This document shows positions 34,490 to 46,104 of a stretch of 64,000 nt of DNA, piece by piece. Positions within the stretch are counted from its first letter, which is position 1. Every line of letters starts with the position of its first letter. Both the position numbers and the translations under genes were made by a program. This stretch comes from Lotus japonicus (Eukaryota; Streptophyta; Magnoliopsida; Fabales; Fabaceae): NCBI RefSeq assembly GCF_012489685.1, contig NC_080042.1, forward strand, positions 58,881,069-58,945,068. Reading direction: 5' to 3'. A model generated the notes under the pieces. The model did not search any database and had not been told where the DNA came from. It was given only the letters and a program-made list of their open reading frames with translations.

Positions 34490-34800
34490 TTTTGCTGATA
34501 CGAGTAGAATCACCATCATCACTAGAGATGAATGTGAGGCAGAATTTATGAATGGGTTGGTGGAGATCTGATCATGAGTGGATTAAAGCATTCCATCTTT
34601 TTTTCTTCTAAAATTACCACTCTCGACATATTCGAAGTCCAGGTAAGGGTGGGGACTAAACGCCACAATGATTTCCAATTATTTGAGAGAACGCTCGTTG
34701 TAATCGCTTGCTTCGTTGGGAGAAAAGAGAGCATGTGACAAATGAGTTCCTCCGGTAAACTTAATCTTATCATCCATGTAATTATCATTCTATTTATCAA
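34490..34800 (-). pseudogene. F-box N-terminal relic
   Basis: The minus strand gives LSLPEELICHMLSFLPTK, TTSVLSNNWKSLWR and LVPTLT, the F-box of the same family (closest to the gene at 53145-54496), then loses the frame. The start region is altered. It is the 5' end of the same relic as the FBD piece at 33247-33500, the two being separated by the foldback element. Confidence 0.82.
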
Positions 34801-36312
34801 GAATTCAGTTTCTTAAAATAGAACAGTGACTCACTGATCGACCAAATTATCCCTTTGAAACTCCGGGTCTTTGGGGAAATTTGAGGGAGAACGAGTTTTG
34901 GACTTTTGACCAATTGTTTTTAGAAAACAATATCTGGTTAATTATATTATATGAACTTTTTTAGGCCTAATCTAATTTAATTTTCTTAAAAGAATAATTG
35001 TTTGATTTCTTATTGAATATTAATTGGTTCACACACTTCACTTTGTCTTCAATCTCATTCTTATTTATCTCCTTCTTCGTATCTTTTGCTATTTATATCA
35101 CATTATCTATCATATTTCTTTTTTTTTAACTTTCTTAATAGGTGGATGTGCATTTAGTATGTGAATGAAACATTATTCTTTCCTATTTAAAGATATAATT
35201 CTAGATTTTGAGGCATCTATGCCGGTTTCAGTTTAATATATTTTGCAGGCATATTTAAAAAGAAGAAGGTATGATTCCAGTTTAGTGATCTTACCGTACA
35301 TGAGAATTTTATTTTAAGTTAGAAGATAGATATTAATATAGAAAAAATTTAGAAATATCAAATAATTTATCTCAACATGTACAGTAAGTGAGCCACCAAA
35401 AAACTAGCAAACACCTTTAAAAGCTCATTCACTAACAACAAGTACCCTCCAAAACCCCACAAGCAAACAACCCCTAACGTTTACACCACTAAAAGAGGTC
35501 CCTATTGAAGTTGAAAGCAAATGACACGTACAAATCCTATCAATCGCACGACACCTACAATATAGAGCCACCCAAGTCGAGCAAACCAAAAGACCTGTCC
35601 TCAAAGATCAACGGCGTCATAGAGCTGAAACTCAAAACCTAAAGACCCAGAAGTAGAAAAAAGATTAAAACTAGGAAAAAATTAAAAGACCAGCACAAAC
35701 AACAACTCCATCACTGCCTCTGGAACTTCACCAAGCTTAAGATACAACCATAAACCAAACCTGCAGGCAGCAAAACGCAAAGGTCGGAGACTGGAGAGTA
35801 ACCATAGCCTCAGTGACCTTCAAGAGGAAAAGAGATCTACCACAAGAGACAAGCCACAACACTCAAGCAGCAATCACCCAAAGCGACAACCTCACCCTAC
35901 GAACAACACCACAGAGAACCAAAACAACAGTAACCCACCAGCCAAAAGTCATGGGACATCAACCGCAATGGCGCACCAAGAAGACTCTCCCAACTACCAA
36001 TCTAAGAGACCTGAAATGAATGCCGACTAAACAGATAAGAGAGAGTTGAGTCGCCGGATATAACGCCAAGCGCCATCACGTCGGGAAAGGAGGGGGCCGA
36101 GAGCGAAGTTGCTCTGGAATGGGGATACCATTAACGTCGTGCACCTGAAAAGAAGAAGATTGGAGGAGAAGAAGTATCTCCTTACTGCGGGCCAACGAAC
36201 ACAACCTCCTCACAAATCACGAAGGGCCCCTCACAGCCTTTCATGTCTACCACTGCTTCCACCTCCGACACCATTATTTGGAAACAAACCCAAAGAACCA
36301 ATAGCCATAACC
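34801..36312. other. upstream AT-rich region, then unassigned GC-richer block
   Basis: 34801-35400 is AT-rich with no gene. 35400-36312 has a different composition, rich in caacc/ccaaa, and looks like an antisense retroelement untranslated or 3' region. No domain can be read on either strand. It is fused directly to the F-box relic at 36313. Confidence 0.35.
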
Positions 36313-36345
36313 AGTCACAAATCTTGAAGTTTGGGGAAATGCTTG

Positions 36346-36779
36346 AGCAATAACCCTGTCTTATGTGTTCAAGGGATCTAATTCTTGGAGGTGGGTAGCG
36401 TGGACTTGCTTTGTTCTTTTCGTGGGCATGGGATGGTACTCTATTACTTTGTTGTTTGCTGCTTTGGACTTGTGCAGGAAGAGCTTTCTGTTTTCACAGC
36501 GGTTGGAAGTTTGTTCCTTTGATTGGTACCTTATTTTATTGTAATTGGTCATTTATATTGGGTTAAATTTTCGTTGGGGTAGCCCATGATTCTAGCACTT
36601 CTTTTCTGTGTAATATATGGTGGTTGGGTTCCATAGTATTAGCATGCTTTTTCCTTCTAGCATGTTTCTCTCTACTTTTTTTGGTTGTAGTCCTTTGGCT
36701 ACTTCCCTTCTTTCTCTTGTATTTGGGTTTAGCACCCTTGTGCTGAAATTAAATACAGTTTGGCTTATCTAAAAAAAAA
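36346..36779 (+). mobile_element. 5'-truncated LINE 3' end
   Basis: A 434-bp insert in exon 2 of the F-box relic, ending in gtttggcttatct and an A-run at 36769-36777. The paralogues (5800-5830 and 53550-53590) have no insert here, which fixes the position. It has no coding content, only a 3' UTR. No convincing target duplication is seen beyond about 4 bp. Confidence 0.72.
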
Positions 36780-37651
36780 CCTCCTGCAACCAGTCATAAA
36801 TGTAACATTTGTAGACAAGTTCTATATGGGTCAAATTAATAAACTCGAGGAAAACGACCTTGTGCCTCCGCCATCATGTCGGTGGGGCATATGCTCCATC
36901 TGCATGAGTAACAATAACAAGAAATCAAACTATCACATCTCCATTAAAAATTTATATATATATGGACAAACCACAATATATACCTCATGTATACGCAAAA
37001 ACTCGACATTTTTAACAACCTCTACGAGCAAAAAATTAGTATTGGACATTGAAATATCTGCTCTGACCATCTTGGGTAAATTTCTAAACTACCTATCTAT
37101 GGATTGTTTATGAAAAACTATACCTGTTGCTTTGAAACCCTCAGGAACAGAACACCCAGAAAGAAGCCAGGTGAAACATCCGCATTCTACAAAAGGCATA
37201 ATATCTAGATGCAGAACTTTAAGCAAGGGAAGATCAACAGTGGAAAAAGAATAGGGTTTCAAAAACAACCTCTGCAACTTGAGAACCACAACAGTTCTGC
37301 AAAAATGGCAGACAAGTTGGTTAATCGTTTAAGGTTCCAAGGATAGATGATGGAAAGTTTAAGGTTGTGAAGTTTGTGTTAGCCAAGTCATTAACCCATA
37401 TGTAGATATAAGTAGCATCGATATCATCATGAGCGATAAATATGAGATGGAATTTATGGATGGATTGATGGTGATCTCTGCAGAGGATGACTGCATATAC
37501 CGACTGAAAAAAACGATGATTGATATCTTTGCTTCCGGTATAGTTGATACCTTCGAAGTTGAGAGTGGGGACTGAACGCCACAGTGGTTTCCATGTTTTT
37601 GAGAGAGCGCTTGTGGCAAATGCTTCCTTTGTTGAGAGAGAAGAGAGAATG

Positions 37652-40021
37652 TTTTTTTTTTGGGTAAGCAAAATTTTATTAGATTGGAGCACTAGGAGTA
37701 CTCCAAACCCAAATTACAAGAAGAAAAACAAAAATCAAGGAAAAGGGAAGAAATTCCCAGGGACCGTGCACATAAAACAGGGAACCTCTTAGAGCAAAGC
37801 AAAACTACACGGGCTGGCTCAATAACAAAACAATAACACATGTTCAATCAGAGAACCTTCAAATCCAATTATGTATTCTTACTATCAATCCCCAAAGCAG
37901 AGCATCTACCACTGGAAATTGGAGAGCAAACACGCAATGTTAGAACAGAGCAACCGACTGAATCAAAGATAGCCCATGCACAATCTTGGGTTCGCCAACC
38001 AGTCATAAATTGAACAGTCAAATAACCTGCTTCTTGCTCTCAACCAGTTCCATGATCTTAGTTGGCCATTTCAGAAAAAATCTCAATGTCATGTTGTCCA
38101 TTTCGAAAAATCATGTTATTTCTTGAGGTTCAAAGAGTCCAAGCGATTGCTAACCACACTGTTTTGGCTCCCTTTCACTGATTGGTTGTGCCAAGCTTAG
38201 AACCAAACTGGATAAAATGCCCTTTACAAGCCTCTGGTGCTGCTGTAAGTATTCCCATCCATCTGTCGCACAACTTCCAGACCTAAGTTGAAACATGACA
38301 GTGGATGAAGAGGTGCTTTGGAGTTTCAATCTCAGCATAGCAAAAAGCACACGTCATTGGGTAAGTACTAGGCCAGATTCCTCTGCTACACAAGTTATCC
38401 TTCATTTGAATTTTCCTCCATAGTAACTTCCAACCAAAGGCTAGGATGTTTGAAGGGCAAGCAACTTGCCATAACATTTCAAATTCTGGAATCAGATCTT
38501 CCATTTCTAGCCCCTGAAGTAACATAAAGGCTGACTTCACAGTGTAGAAGCCTTCATCATTTGCCATCCAAACCCAACTGTCATTTTTTCCTTCAGTAAG
38601 AGGGGCAGGATTCAAGTAATTAATTAGAGTCGCCACTTGTTCTTCCTCGCGAGCAAGAAGCGGTCTTCTCTAGCTTAAGGACCAATGCCACCTGTTGTTG
38701 ACCCAACTTCCCACCTCTGATATCAGTGAACTTTGCTGTGAGGATAAAATATACAGGCGGAAAAACTTGTCTTGGAGTGGTTCCTGTCCAAGCCAGCAAT
38801 CTTGCCAAATTTTGATTCCTTTCCCATCACCCACCTTCCTCTTCACAGCCTGATCAAACTAATTTATCCCATTATCCTCAGCACAAGTATTCACAATATC
38901 CTTCCACCAAAGGGATTTATTTCCCCAGAATCGTCGTGGTCATGGTGTGATAGCATTGGGTACTTTACTCTAAGGACTCTTCCCTATAAACTTTCCGATT
39001 CCACTAGCATTCTCCAGCGCCACTTGCCAAGTAGTGCTTTATTAAAAGTTCCCAAGTCCTGCAACCCCAACCCACCTAGCTCTTTTGGCCTGCACACACT
39101 TCCTTACTTTAGCCAAGCCACCTTCTTGTTCCCTTCCGAGCCACCCCACAGGAAAGCTCTCATAATTTTGTTGCACTTGGTTAGAACCCCTGCCAGCATT
39201 CGATAGAATGAGAGGTAGAAGAGTGGTAATGAGGTTAATACGCTTGCTATCAAGGTTATGCGACCTCCAAAGGAAATTGATTTTTGTCTCCATCGAGAAA
39301 GTCTTCCTTTAAGCTTATTCACCACTTGATCCCAAAAAGCAATTCTTCTCGGGTTCCCTCCCACCGGAAAGCCAAGATAAACGAAAGGTATCTCCATCAC
39401 CTTACAATTCAAGAAGCTTGCTAATCCCAACATAAGACCCTCATCAACTTCTACACCTGCTACTTTGCTTTTATGGAAGTTAATCTTTAGGCCCGAAACC
39501 AATTCAAAGCACCTTAGGACACTCTTAATTGTTAGAGCATTTTGCATACTTGCCTTCCCAATGAAGAGAGTATCATCTGCAAACTGTAGAAGGGAAACCT
39601 TCACCTCACTTAATGAACCCACACCATAACCTTGAAATTTCTCCAAATTCACTGCTTGTCTAAATAAACCATTTAGTCCCTCGGCCACCACAAGAAAGAG
39701 AAACAGAGCTAGTGGGTCTCCTTGCCTCAGGCCCCTACCCATGTACCGAATTCCTCTCCTGGGCTTCCATTAACAAGGAAGGAAATTCTTGCAGACTTTA
39801 GACAACTCTAAATCCATGCCACCCACTTACCATGGAAATTCATCCGCTTCATCATGTAGCTCAAAAACCCCCCATCCAACTGTGTCATAGGCTTTTTCAA
39901 AATCCACCTTGAAGATCATTGTTTGTTGCTTCCTGCATTTTGCGTCATGAATCACCTCATTTTCCACCACAATATTATCCAACATATTCCTACCAGCTAG
40001 GAATGCTGATTGCTCCTCCCC
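37652..40021 (-). mobile_element. 5'-truncated L1-type LINE inside an F-box exon
   Basis: The T-run at 37652-37661 marks the 3' end; a perfect 15-bp target duplication agagaagagagaatg lies at 37637-37651 and 40022-40036. From 40021 downward it encodes the second half of ORF2, starting inside reverse transcriptase: SAFLAGRNMLDN, FKVDFEKAYDTV, GRGLRQGDPLALFLFL, the LLQFADDTLF catalytic motif, then the thumb and a zf-RVT region (NDEGFYTVKSAF, CPSNILAFGWKLLW, CAFCYAEIETPKHLFIHC). Frameshifts and stops (for example near 39745 and 39104) make it inactive. It is 2,370 bp of what would be over 6 kb. Confidence 0.92.
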
Positions 40022-40254
40022 AGAGAAGAGAGAATGTGATAGAGGATTGAATTTGGTAAGATGTTAATCCTATCTTTCATCTTAGATCACTAACGTGAAT
40101 CTTACAAGTTCGTTCTGCTCATGTTAGCACAATGTGGATGATCCCCCGGAGTTTTAAGCTTCTTGCGGTCCAACATGAAGTGTGAAAAAATAGACGAATG
40201 GAGATGAGTTTGCAAAAGCTCTGAAACAGAAATTTGTGCACCAAATAAATATTT

Positions 40255-41089
40255 CCGGCACCTCCCAGTTCCCAGGCTTCAACTCAATAAAATAGGGTAT
40301 AAGGTATAACCCTTTTTAGGAAGACCTGTTGCCTATTGAGGATTGATAATAATCCTTTCTTTTCAATCAAGATGAACGAATTTGCGTGAAGAGGAGGATT
40401 GGCAGTAATTTGATTTAAAATTCATGTCAATAGCTTGAATCAGCGAATGTGAAATTAATTACTAGTTTAGTGCAATAAAATGGACAAATCGAAGATGGAA
40501 TGACATAATATATTATGGAATGCAACTTTCAGATAAAGCACAATATGATTCTAAGTTCTAACTGTTAGTATTGACCATTTTCAAGAGCATTAGTATATTA
40601 GTAAACATAGTATTGCTTTTGGGAAGGTATAAACCAAACAAGGGAAATATTAGATATGCCAAATACACATCAGCATCCAGATATTCTGCAACACTTCTAG
40701 GTCTCTCTTTCTGCTTCAGGTTCTTCTCAGTTTCAATTGCCTTCACTTCTCCAATGCTCCTTTTGAAGAAACTTTCACAATTCTCGCAATTTCATATCAA
40801 GCTGTGTGTTCTATCTATTTACCTCTGAATGCTTAGCTTCTAATAGGTACCAGACATTTCAAAGAAAGAAATAGAACAGAAATGCTTAGGTATTGATTGA
40901 TTTGGGAATCCTGAGATGAACTCAGATCCAGATTTAGGGAAAATACAAGGAAAGTAGAAGAAACTAAACAGAAAAGATAGCATAGACAAATTCGAGTGTC
41001 TCTATCTCTCCCAGCCTAAGGAAATAACTCCCTCCCTCTCCCTTCCTACCTTTCATTTCTTATACTGCCTACACACTCTTTACAACTCT
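40255..41089 (-). pseudogene. NMCP/CRWN-like fragment, copy 1 (part)
   Basis: About 90% similar by eye to 50079-50918. On the minus strand, after an acceptor-like cag at about 40806, it reads LDMKLREL, a piece of the coiled-coil rod of the nuclear-lamina-like NMCP1/CRWN proteins. The rest is intron-like or degraded. The second half of the same copy lies beyond the Copia element, at 46260-46540. The family identification rests mainly on the longer exon in copy 2. Confidence 0.5.
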
Positions 41090-41094
41090 ACACA

Positions 41095-41260
41095 TGTTAG
41101 AGATAAATAACCATAATATCCTACAGGATATTCCTTTATTATTATTTGTTATATTTTGTAATATGCCTTAGAATATTCCTTAGCATATTCTGTAATTTTC
41201 TATTATAAATAACATTGTCTACCTCACACACAATTTGTGGTGAGAGTATCCAGTCTTACA
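41095..41260 (+). repeat. left LTR of the Copia element
   Basis: 166 bp, TG...CA ends, with a TATA-type tataaat at 41204-41210. It differs from the right LTR only at the base after aaata (a instead of g) and in cattg instead of caatg. Confidence 0.93.
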
Positions 41261-41580
41261 TGGTACTCCCTCCGGTCCTATTTATAAGCATGAAAGAGAA
41301 GAAAAATCTTGGTCCTTTTTATAAGAACCAAATGAAAGTTTGAGCTATATTAATTAATTTTTTCCAATGATGCCCTTATTAATTCTAACTTGTAAAATGT
41401 GTCTCATTAATTATTCTCTCTCTTTTTCACTTTCCAACACTAATAACAAAGGGCAATTTTGGAAGTTCATTTTAATTTAAGACAAATTTAATGCATTTTA
41501 TCTAGTTTAACTACATTTCTTAAACTATATGAATTTTTTTTTGTTGCTTATAAATAGGATCGGAGGGAGTATCAGGTTTA
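41261..41580 (+). promoter_or_regulatory. Copia primer-binding site, split by a MITE
   Basis: Directly after the left LTR come tgg (41261-41263), ta, the MITE, then ta and tcaggtttagg. Without the MITE and one TA this reads tggtatcag, the complement of the initiator tRNA-Met 3' end used by most plant Copia elements. Confidence 0.85.
41266..41569. mobile_element. Stowaway-type MITE, 304 bp
   Basis: Inverted ends ctccctccggtcctatttat and ataaataggatcggagggag, flanked by TA on both sides (41264-41265 and 41570-41571). The ctccctccg terminus and TA target are the Stowaway (Tc1/mariner) signature. No coding content. Confidence 0.92.
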
Positions 41581-41862
41581 GGTTGAAACCCTAGCCCCAA
41601 ACCCTCCCTGTGCCGCCACCTTACTTCTTTTTTTCTCTTCCCTCCTTTCCACGCGTCACACACGCTGCCGTGCTGTTGCCTTTTGGTGTTTTGTGCACAG
41701 CCTTGCTTTCCGTGCCGTGACACCTTAGCCTTTTTCTGCTCCAGCTTTTCCTCTTTGGACGTTTTCTACATACTTACTTATTTTCTTGGGCAGCAGCTGA
41801 TTTATTTTCTTCCACTCTATAGACTTAATTATTTTATTGGGCAGGATTTATTTTTCTTCCAC

Positions 41863-44800
41863 ATGGCTTCCGATGCTACTCCTCCAACTTTTTCCTTCAA
41901 TACTTTGGTGCATATGCTTACGGTGAAATTTAAACCAGATAATTTTCTTCTCTGGCGCAAACAAGTTACTGCTCTTCTTCAGAATCAGAACTTGTATGAT
42001 ATTGTGGACCCTACAGTCGATCCTCCGCCAGAATTTACTCAACAGACTTTTGCACAAACTGTCACTCAGCCGTTACGTAATGGTGCTCCTTCTCCCAATC
42101 CTCTTTATGCTGAGTGGCAGGCTCGAGATCGTAATGTCAACAGTCTGCTTCTTTCCTCCCTCACTGAGGAGGCCCTATCTGAGACTCTTAGCGCAACCAC
42201 TGCTCGCGATGTTTGGGTTGCCTTACACTCTGCTTATGCCTCACGCAGCAAGGCACGTGAACTCCGTCTCCGTGATGAACTTCAACTCATGCGTCGTGGT
42301 TCTTTATCAGTTTCTGAGTATGGGCGGAAATTTCGCACTATCTGCGATCAGCTGGCTGCTATTGGTGCACCTGTGCCTAATGATGATAAAGTTCACTGGT
42401 TCCTTCGTGGTCTTGGCCCCTCATATGCAAATTTTTCCACGGGTCAGCTTGATCAGGTACCTCCACCTCTCTTTACTGACATTCTTTGTAAGGTCGAGAG
42501 TCATGCTATTTTTCAGGCTTCTCTTGAAGAATCAGTGACCTCTCCACCTGCTGCCTTCCATGCGAGCAATCAACCCCGCTCTTCTAGTACTCAGTCTTCC
42601 ACTAGTGGCACCCGCGGAAATTTCGGTGGTGGTTCTCGTGGTGGAAATCGTGGAAACTCTAATGGTGGATCTTGTCAGCGTCGCAATAATGGTGGCTCTG
42701 GTCGCCGTGGTTCTTACACTCCTCGCTGTCAAATTTGTCGTGAGCAGGGTCACTATGCTGATAAGTGTCCGGTTCGCTGGGATCGTTCTTCCGAGTCTGC
42801 TAATTTGGCACAATCATTTACTGCGGGTTGTTCATTGGACAACTCAAACCGTTCTGACTGGTATATGGACACAGGTGCCACTTCTCATATGACTCCTTCT
42901 TTATCTCAGCTGACGAACTCTCAGGCCTATTCTGGTAATGATCGTGTTTTTGTTGGTAATGGGGCTGGTTTACATATTACTCATATTGGTTCTCGTTCTG
43001 CTTCACATTCTGTTCCTTTATCTAATGTTTTGGTTGTGCCTCAGTTAACTAAAAATCTTGTCTCTGTTAGCAAATTGACTCGTAATCATAATGCTAAAGC
43101 TATTTTTCTGGATGATTCTTTTGTTCTTCAGAACCGACAGACAGGAGCCGTTCTGGGAAGGGGCCGCTGTGATAAAGGACTTTATGTGCTTGATCAAGGA
43201 TCGCAGGCTCTGCTTACAACCAGTTCTCCATTACCTCGTGCTTCTTTTGAATTGTGGCACTCCCGATTAGGACATGTTAATTTTGAAATTATTCAACAAT
43301 TGCATAAACTTGGTTGTTTCAATGTTTCCTCAGTTTTGCCTAAGCCTATCTGTTGTACTTCTTGTCAGATGGCTAAGAGTAAACGTCTAGTCTTTTATGA
43401 TAATAATAAAAGAGCTTCTGCAGTTTTAGACCTTATCCATTGTGATTTGTGGGGACCATCTCCTCTTGCTTCTGTTGATGATTTTTCGTACTTTGTTATT
43501 TTTGTGGATGATTTTTCCCGGTTTACTTGGTTTTATCCGTTGAAGCGCAAGTCTGATTTTTATGATGTTCTTGTTCGCTTCAAAGCGTTTGTGGAAAATC
43601 AATTTTCCCGGTCGATCAAAGTTTTCCAAAGTGATAATGGCACCGAGTTCACTAATAACAAAGTCCATACTCTATTTGCTTCCTCAGGTGTGCTTCATCG
43701 ATTTTCATGTCCTCATACTCAGGCACAGAATGGAGGGGTTGAACGGAAACACCGACATGTTCTTGAGCTTGGTCTTGCTATGTTGTATCACTCACATGTT
43801 CCTACTCGCTATTGGGTTGATGCTTTCAGTACTGCGGTATATATTATTAACTGTGTCCCTTCTAAGGTGCTCTCTAATCAGATTCCATTTCAGCTCCTGT
43901 TTCATGTTGCACCTACGTATGCTAATTTTCATCCCTTTGGCTGTCGGGTGTTCCCGTGCTTGCGTCCATACATGAAAAATAAATTTAGCCCTCGGAGTAC
44001 TCCTTGCATATTTTTGGGATATAGCAGTCACCACAAGGGATTCAAATGCTTCGATCCGGCTATTTCTCGGACTTATGTGTCTCGTCATGCTCAATTTGAT
44101 GAATTTTGCTTCCCTTTTGCAGGTTCTCATTCTTCCCCTCATGACTTGGTGGTCTCTACGTTTTATGAACCGGCTTCCGAGTCTCCTCCATCTCCACAAC
44201 CTGTTGTTCCTGTTGCTCCGGAGAGTTCCCTGCCTATTGGTTCTCTGTCTTGTCCATCTTGTGATGACTCAGATGTCCTACCTGCTCTGTCGGTTCCTCC
44301 TGCCGATGCACCACCTTCACCGGCTCCTCCTTCCCCAGCACAGACGGCCACCCCTCCTGTTGGGACTCAGGCTCCGCCTGCTTCACCACCGACTACTCCC
44401 CCTGCTGTGGCTCAGGTTCCCCTTGCTCCTATTGCTGCTCGTCCGCGGACTCGCTCTCAGAATGGTATTTTTAAGCCGAATCCGCGTTATGCCTTGGTTC
44501 ATGCTCAACCTACTGGTCTTCTCACTGCTTTGCATACTGTTACTGAGCCTAAGGGATTCAAATCAGCTATGAAACATCCTCAGTGGTTGGCAGCCATGGA
44601 GGATGAACTTTCTGCCCTTCATAATAATTGTACTTGGACTTTGGTTCCTCGCCCTTCCACTACCAATGTGGTTGGAAGTAAATGGGTTTTTCGCACTAAA
44701 TTCCATAGTGACGGCACTGTTGAGCGCTTAAAAGCGCGTTTGGTGGCTCAGGGTTTCACGCAGATTCCAGGGTTCGATTACTCTCTTACTTTCAGTCCTG

Positions 44801-46104
44801 TTGTCAAAGCTACTACTGTACGCCTTATTTTATCTCTTGCCGTGCTTAATGATTGGCAGCTTCATCAGTTGGATGTCAAAAATGCTTTCCTTCATGGTCA
44901 TCTCACTGAAACTGTTTATATGGAACAACCTCCTGGATTTGTTGATCCTCGTTTCCCCACTCATGTGTGTCGGTTGAACAAGGCTCTCTACGGCCTCAAA
45001 CAGGCGCCTCGTGCTTGGTTTCAGCGCTTAAGCTCTTTTTTGCTGCGTCATGGTTTTTCGTGTAGTCGGGCTGATCCATCCTTGTTCTTTTTCTACAAAG
45101 GACATACTACGCTTTATCTTCTTGTGTATGTGGATGACATCATTCTTACTGGTAGCGATCCCTCTCTTCTCACTCAGTTTATTGCTCGCCTTAATGCTGA
45201 GTTCGCCATTAAATATCTGGGTAAGCTTGGCTACTTCCTTGGTCTTGAGATCACTTATACTCCTGATGGTTTATTCTTGGGACAAGCAAAATATGCACAT
45301 GATTTGCTTTCTCGTGCTATGATGCTTGAGGCCAGTCATGTTTCGACGCCCTTGGCTGCTGGTTCCCATCTTGTCAGTTCTGGTGAGGCTTACTCCGATC
45401 CTACGCATTATCGCTCTTTGGTTGGGGCCTTGCAGTACTTGACTATTACTCGTCCTGACTTGTCATACGCTGTTAACACGGTTAGTCAATTCCTTCAGGC
45501 TCCGACTATGGAACATTTTCAGGCTGTCAAACGCATTCTTCGTTATGTCTGTGGCACGCAACATTTTGGTCTTACGTTTCGTCGTACCTCTTCCCCCGCT
45601 GTTCTTGGTTATAGTGATGCTGATTGGGCTCGTTGCACGGACACTCGCCGCTCTACTTATGGCTACGCTATTTTTCTTGGTGATAATCTATTGTCTTGGA
45701 GTGCCAAGAAACAACCCACTGTTGCTCGCTCTAGTTGTGAATCTGAGTACCGCGCTATGGCTAATACTGCTTCCGAGCTCGTTTGGTTTCTTAATCTTCT
45801 CCATGAGCTTCGTGTTCGGTTATCCGCGACTCCTCTTCTACTCAGTGACAACCAAAGCGCCTTGTTTATGGCTCAGAATCCTGTTGCTCATAAACATGCC
45901 AAACACATTGACTTGGATTGTCATTTCGTTCGTGAGCTGGTTGCTTCTGGCCGTTTAGCTGTTCGCCATGTGCCTACTTCTCTCCAGCTTGCTGATATTT
46001 TCACTAAGGCATTGCCTCGTCCGTTATTTGAGATTTTTCGATCCAAGCTTCGAGTTGGTCTCAATCCAACGCTAAGCTTGAAGGGGGGTGTTAGAGATAA
46101 ATAG
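41863..46104 (+). CDS. Copia gag-pol polyprotein, 1,413 aa
   Basis: The start ATG 41863 (MASDATPP) is preferred over an in-frame ATG 60 codons upstream in the leader, because the Gag domain begins right after it. Order of domains: Gag (FKPDNFLLWRKQV...), CCHC zinc knuckle at residues 289-302 (CQICREQGHYADKC), aspartic protease with DTG at 336-338, integrase HHCC start near His466 (WHSRLGHVNFEI), and the catalytic triad Asp528, Asp591 and Glu627 with 35-residue D-E spacing. A proline-rich linker follows, then reverse transcriptase (LDVKNAFLHG, YGLKQAPRAW, YVDD at 1089-1092) and RNase H (SDADWA with Asp1252, SCESEYRA, SDNQSA with Asp1329). All catalytic residues are present and no stop or frameshift is seen. 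The stop codon lies in the right LTR. The order places it in Ty1/Copia. Confidence 0.95.
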   Translation: MASDATPPTFSFNTLVHMLTVKFKPDNFLLWRKQVTALLQNQNLYDIVDPTVDPPPEFTQQTFAQTVTQPLRNGAPSPNPLYAEWQARDRNVNSLLLSSLTEEALSETLSATTARDVWVALHSAYASRSKARELRLRDELQLMRRGSLSVSEYGRKFRTICDQLAAIGAPVPNDDKVHWFLRGLGPSYANFSTGQLDQVPPPLFTDILCKVESHAIFQASLEESVTSPPAAFHASNQPRSSSTQSSTSGTRGNFGGGSRGGNRGNSNGGSCQRRNNGGSGRRGSYTPRCQICREQGHYADKCPVRWDRSSESANLAQSFTAGCSLDNSNRSDWYMDTGATSHMTPSLSQLTNSQAYSGNDRVFVGNGAGLHITHIGSRSASHSVPLSNVLVVPQLTKNLVSVSKLTRNHNAKAIFLDDSFVLQNRQTGAVLGRGRCDKGLYVLDQGSQALLTTSSPLPRASFELWHSRLGHVNFEIIQQLHKLGCFNVSSVLPKPICCTSCQMAKSKRLVFYDNNKRASAVLDLIHCDLWGPSPLASVDDFSYFVIFVDDFSRFTWFYPLKRKSDFYDVLVRFKAFVENQFSRSIKVFQSDNGTEFTNNKVHTLFASSGVLHRFSCPHTQAQNGGVERKHRHVLELGLAMLYHSHVPTRYWVDAFSTAVYIINCVPSKVLSNQIPFQLLFHVAPTYANFHPFGCRVFPCLRPYMKNKFSPRSTPCIFLGYSSHHKGFKCFDPAISRTYVSRHAQFDEFCFPFAGSHSSPHDLVVSTFYEPASESPPSPQPVVPVAPESSLPIGSLSCPSCDDSDVLPALSVPPADAPPSPAPPSPAQTATPPVGTQAPPASPPTTPPAVAQVPLAPIAARPRTRSQNGIFKPNPRYALVHAQPTGLLTALHTVTEPKGFKSAMKHPQWLAAMEDELSALHNNCTWTLVPRPSTTNVVGSKWVFRTKFHSDGTVERLKARLVAQGFTQIPGFDYSLTFSPVVKATTVRLILSLAVLNDWQLHQLDVKNAFLHGHLTETVYMEQPPGFVDPRFPTHVCRLNKALYGLKQAPRAWFQRLSSFLLRHGFSCSRADPSLFFFYKGHTTLYLLVYVDDIILTGSDPSLLTQFIARLNAEFAIKYLGKLGYFLGLEITYTPDGLFLGQAKYAHDLLSRAMMLEASHVSTPLAAGSHLVSSGEAYSDPTHYRSLVGALQYLTITRPDLSYAVNTVSQFLQAPTMEHFQAVKRILRYVCGTQHFGLTFRRTSSPAVLGYSDADWARCTDTRRSTYGYAIFLGDNLLSWSAKKQPTVARSSCESEYRAMANTASELVWFLNLLHELRVRLSATPLLLSDNQSALFMAQNPVAHKHAKHIDLDCHFVRELVASGRLAVRHVPTSLQLADIFTKALPRPLFEIFRSKLRVGLNPTLSLKGGVRDK
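46081..46088 (+). promoter_or_regulatory. polypurine tract of the Copia element
   Basis: The sequence aagggggg immediately precedes the right LTR; it is the expected primer for plus-strand synthesis. It also codes for the end of the polyprotein. Confidence 0.85.

Larger units (their letters stand above)
36313..40085 (-). pseudogene. F-box relic split by two retro-insertions
   Basis: Reading the minus strand from about 40085: an F-box start matching MKDRINILPN, interrupted at 40022 by a LINE, resuming at 37651 with LSTKEAFATSALSKTWKPLW and VPTLNFEGINY. It then continues through HRFFQSVYAVILCRD, LQRLFLKPYSFSTVDLPLLK, VLHLD and the exon 1/intron 1 border. Exon 2 (36908-36780) gives the FxNLTHIELV-type region and is cut by a second insertion (36346-36779) before CPKL. 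There is no FBD exon; sequence unrelated to the family begins at 36313. There are frameshifts after VNDLA and elsewhere. Confidence 0.85.

Noticed and set aside
42532..44572. Several open frames of 80-165 codons overlapping the Copia polyprotein in other frames
   Set aside because: Codon-composition shadows of the 1,413-aa gag-pol frame.
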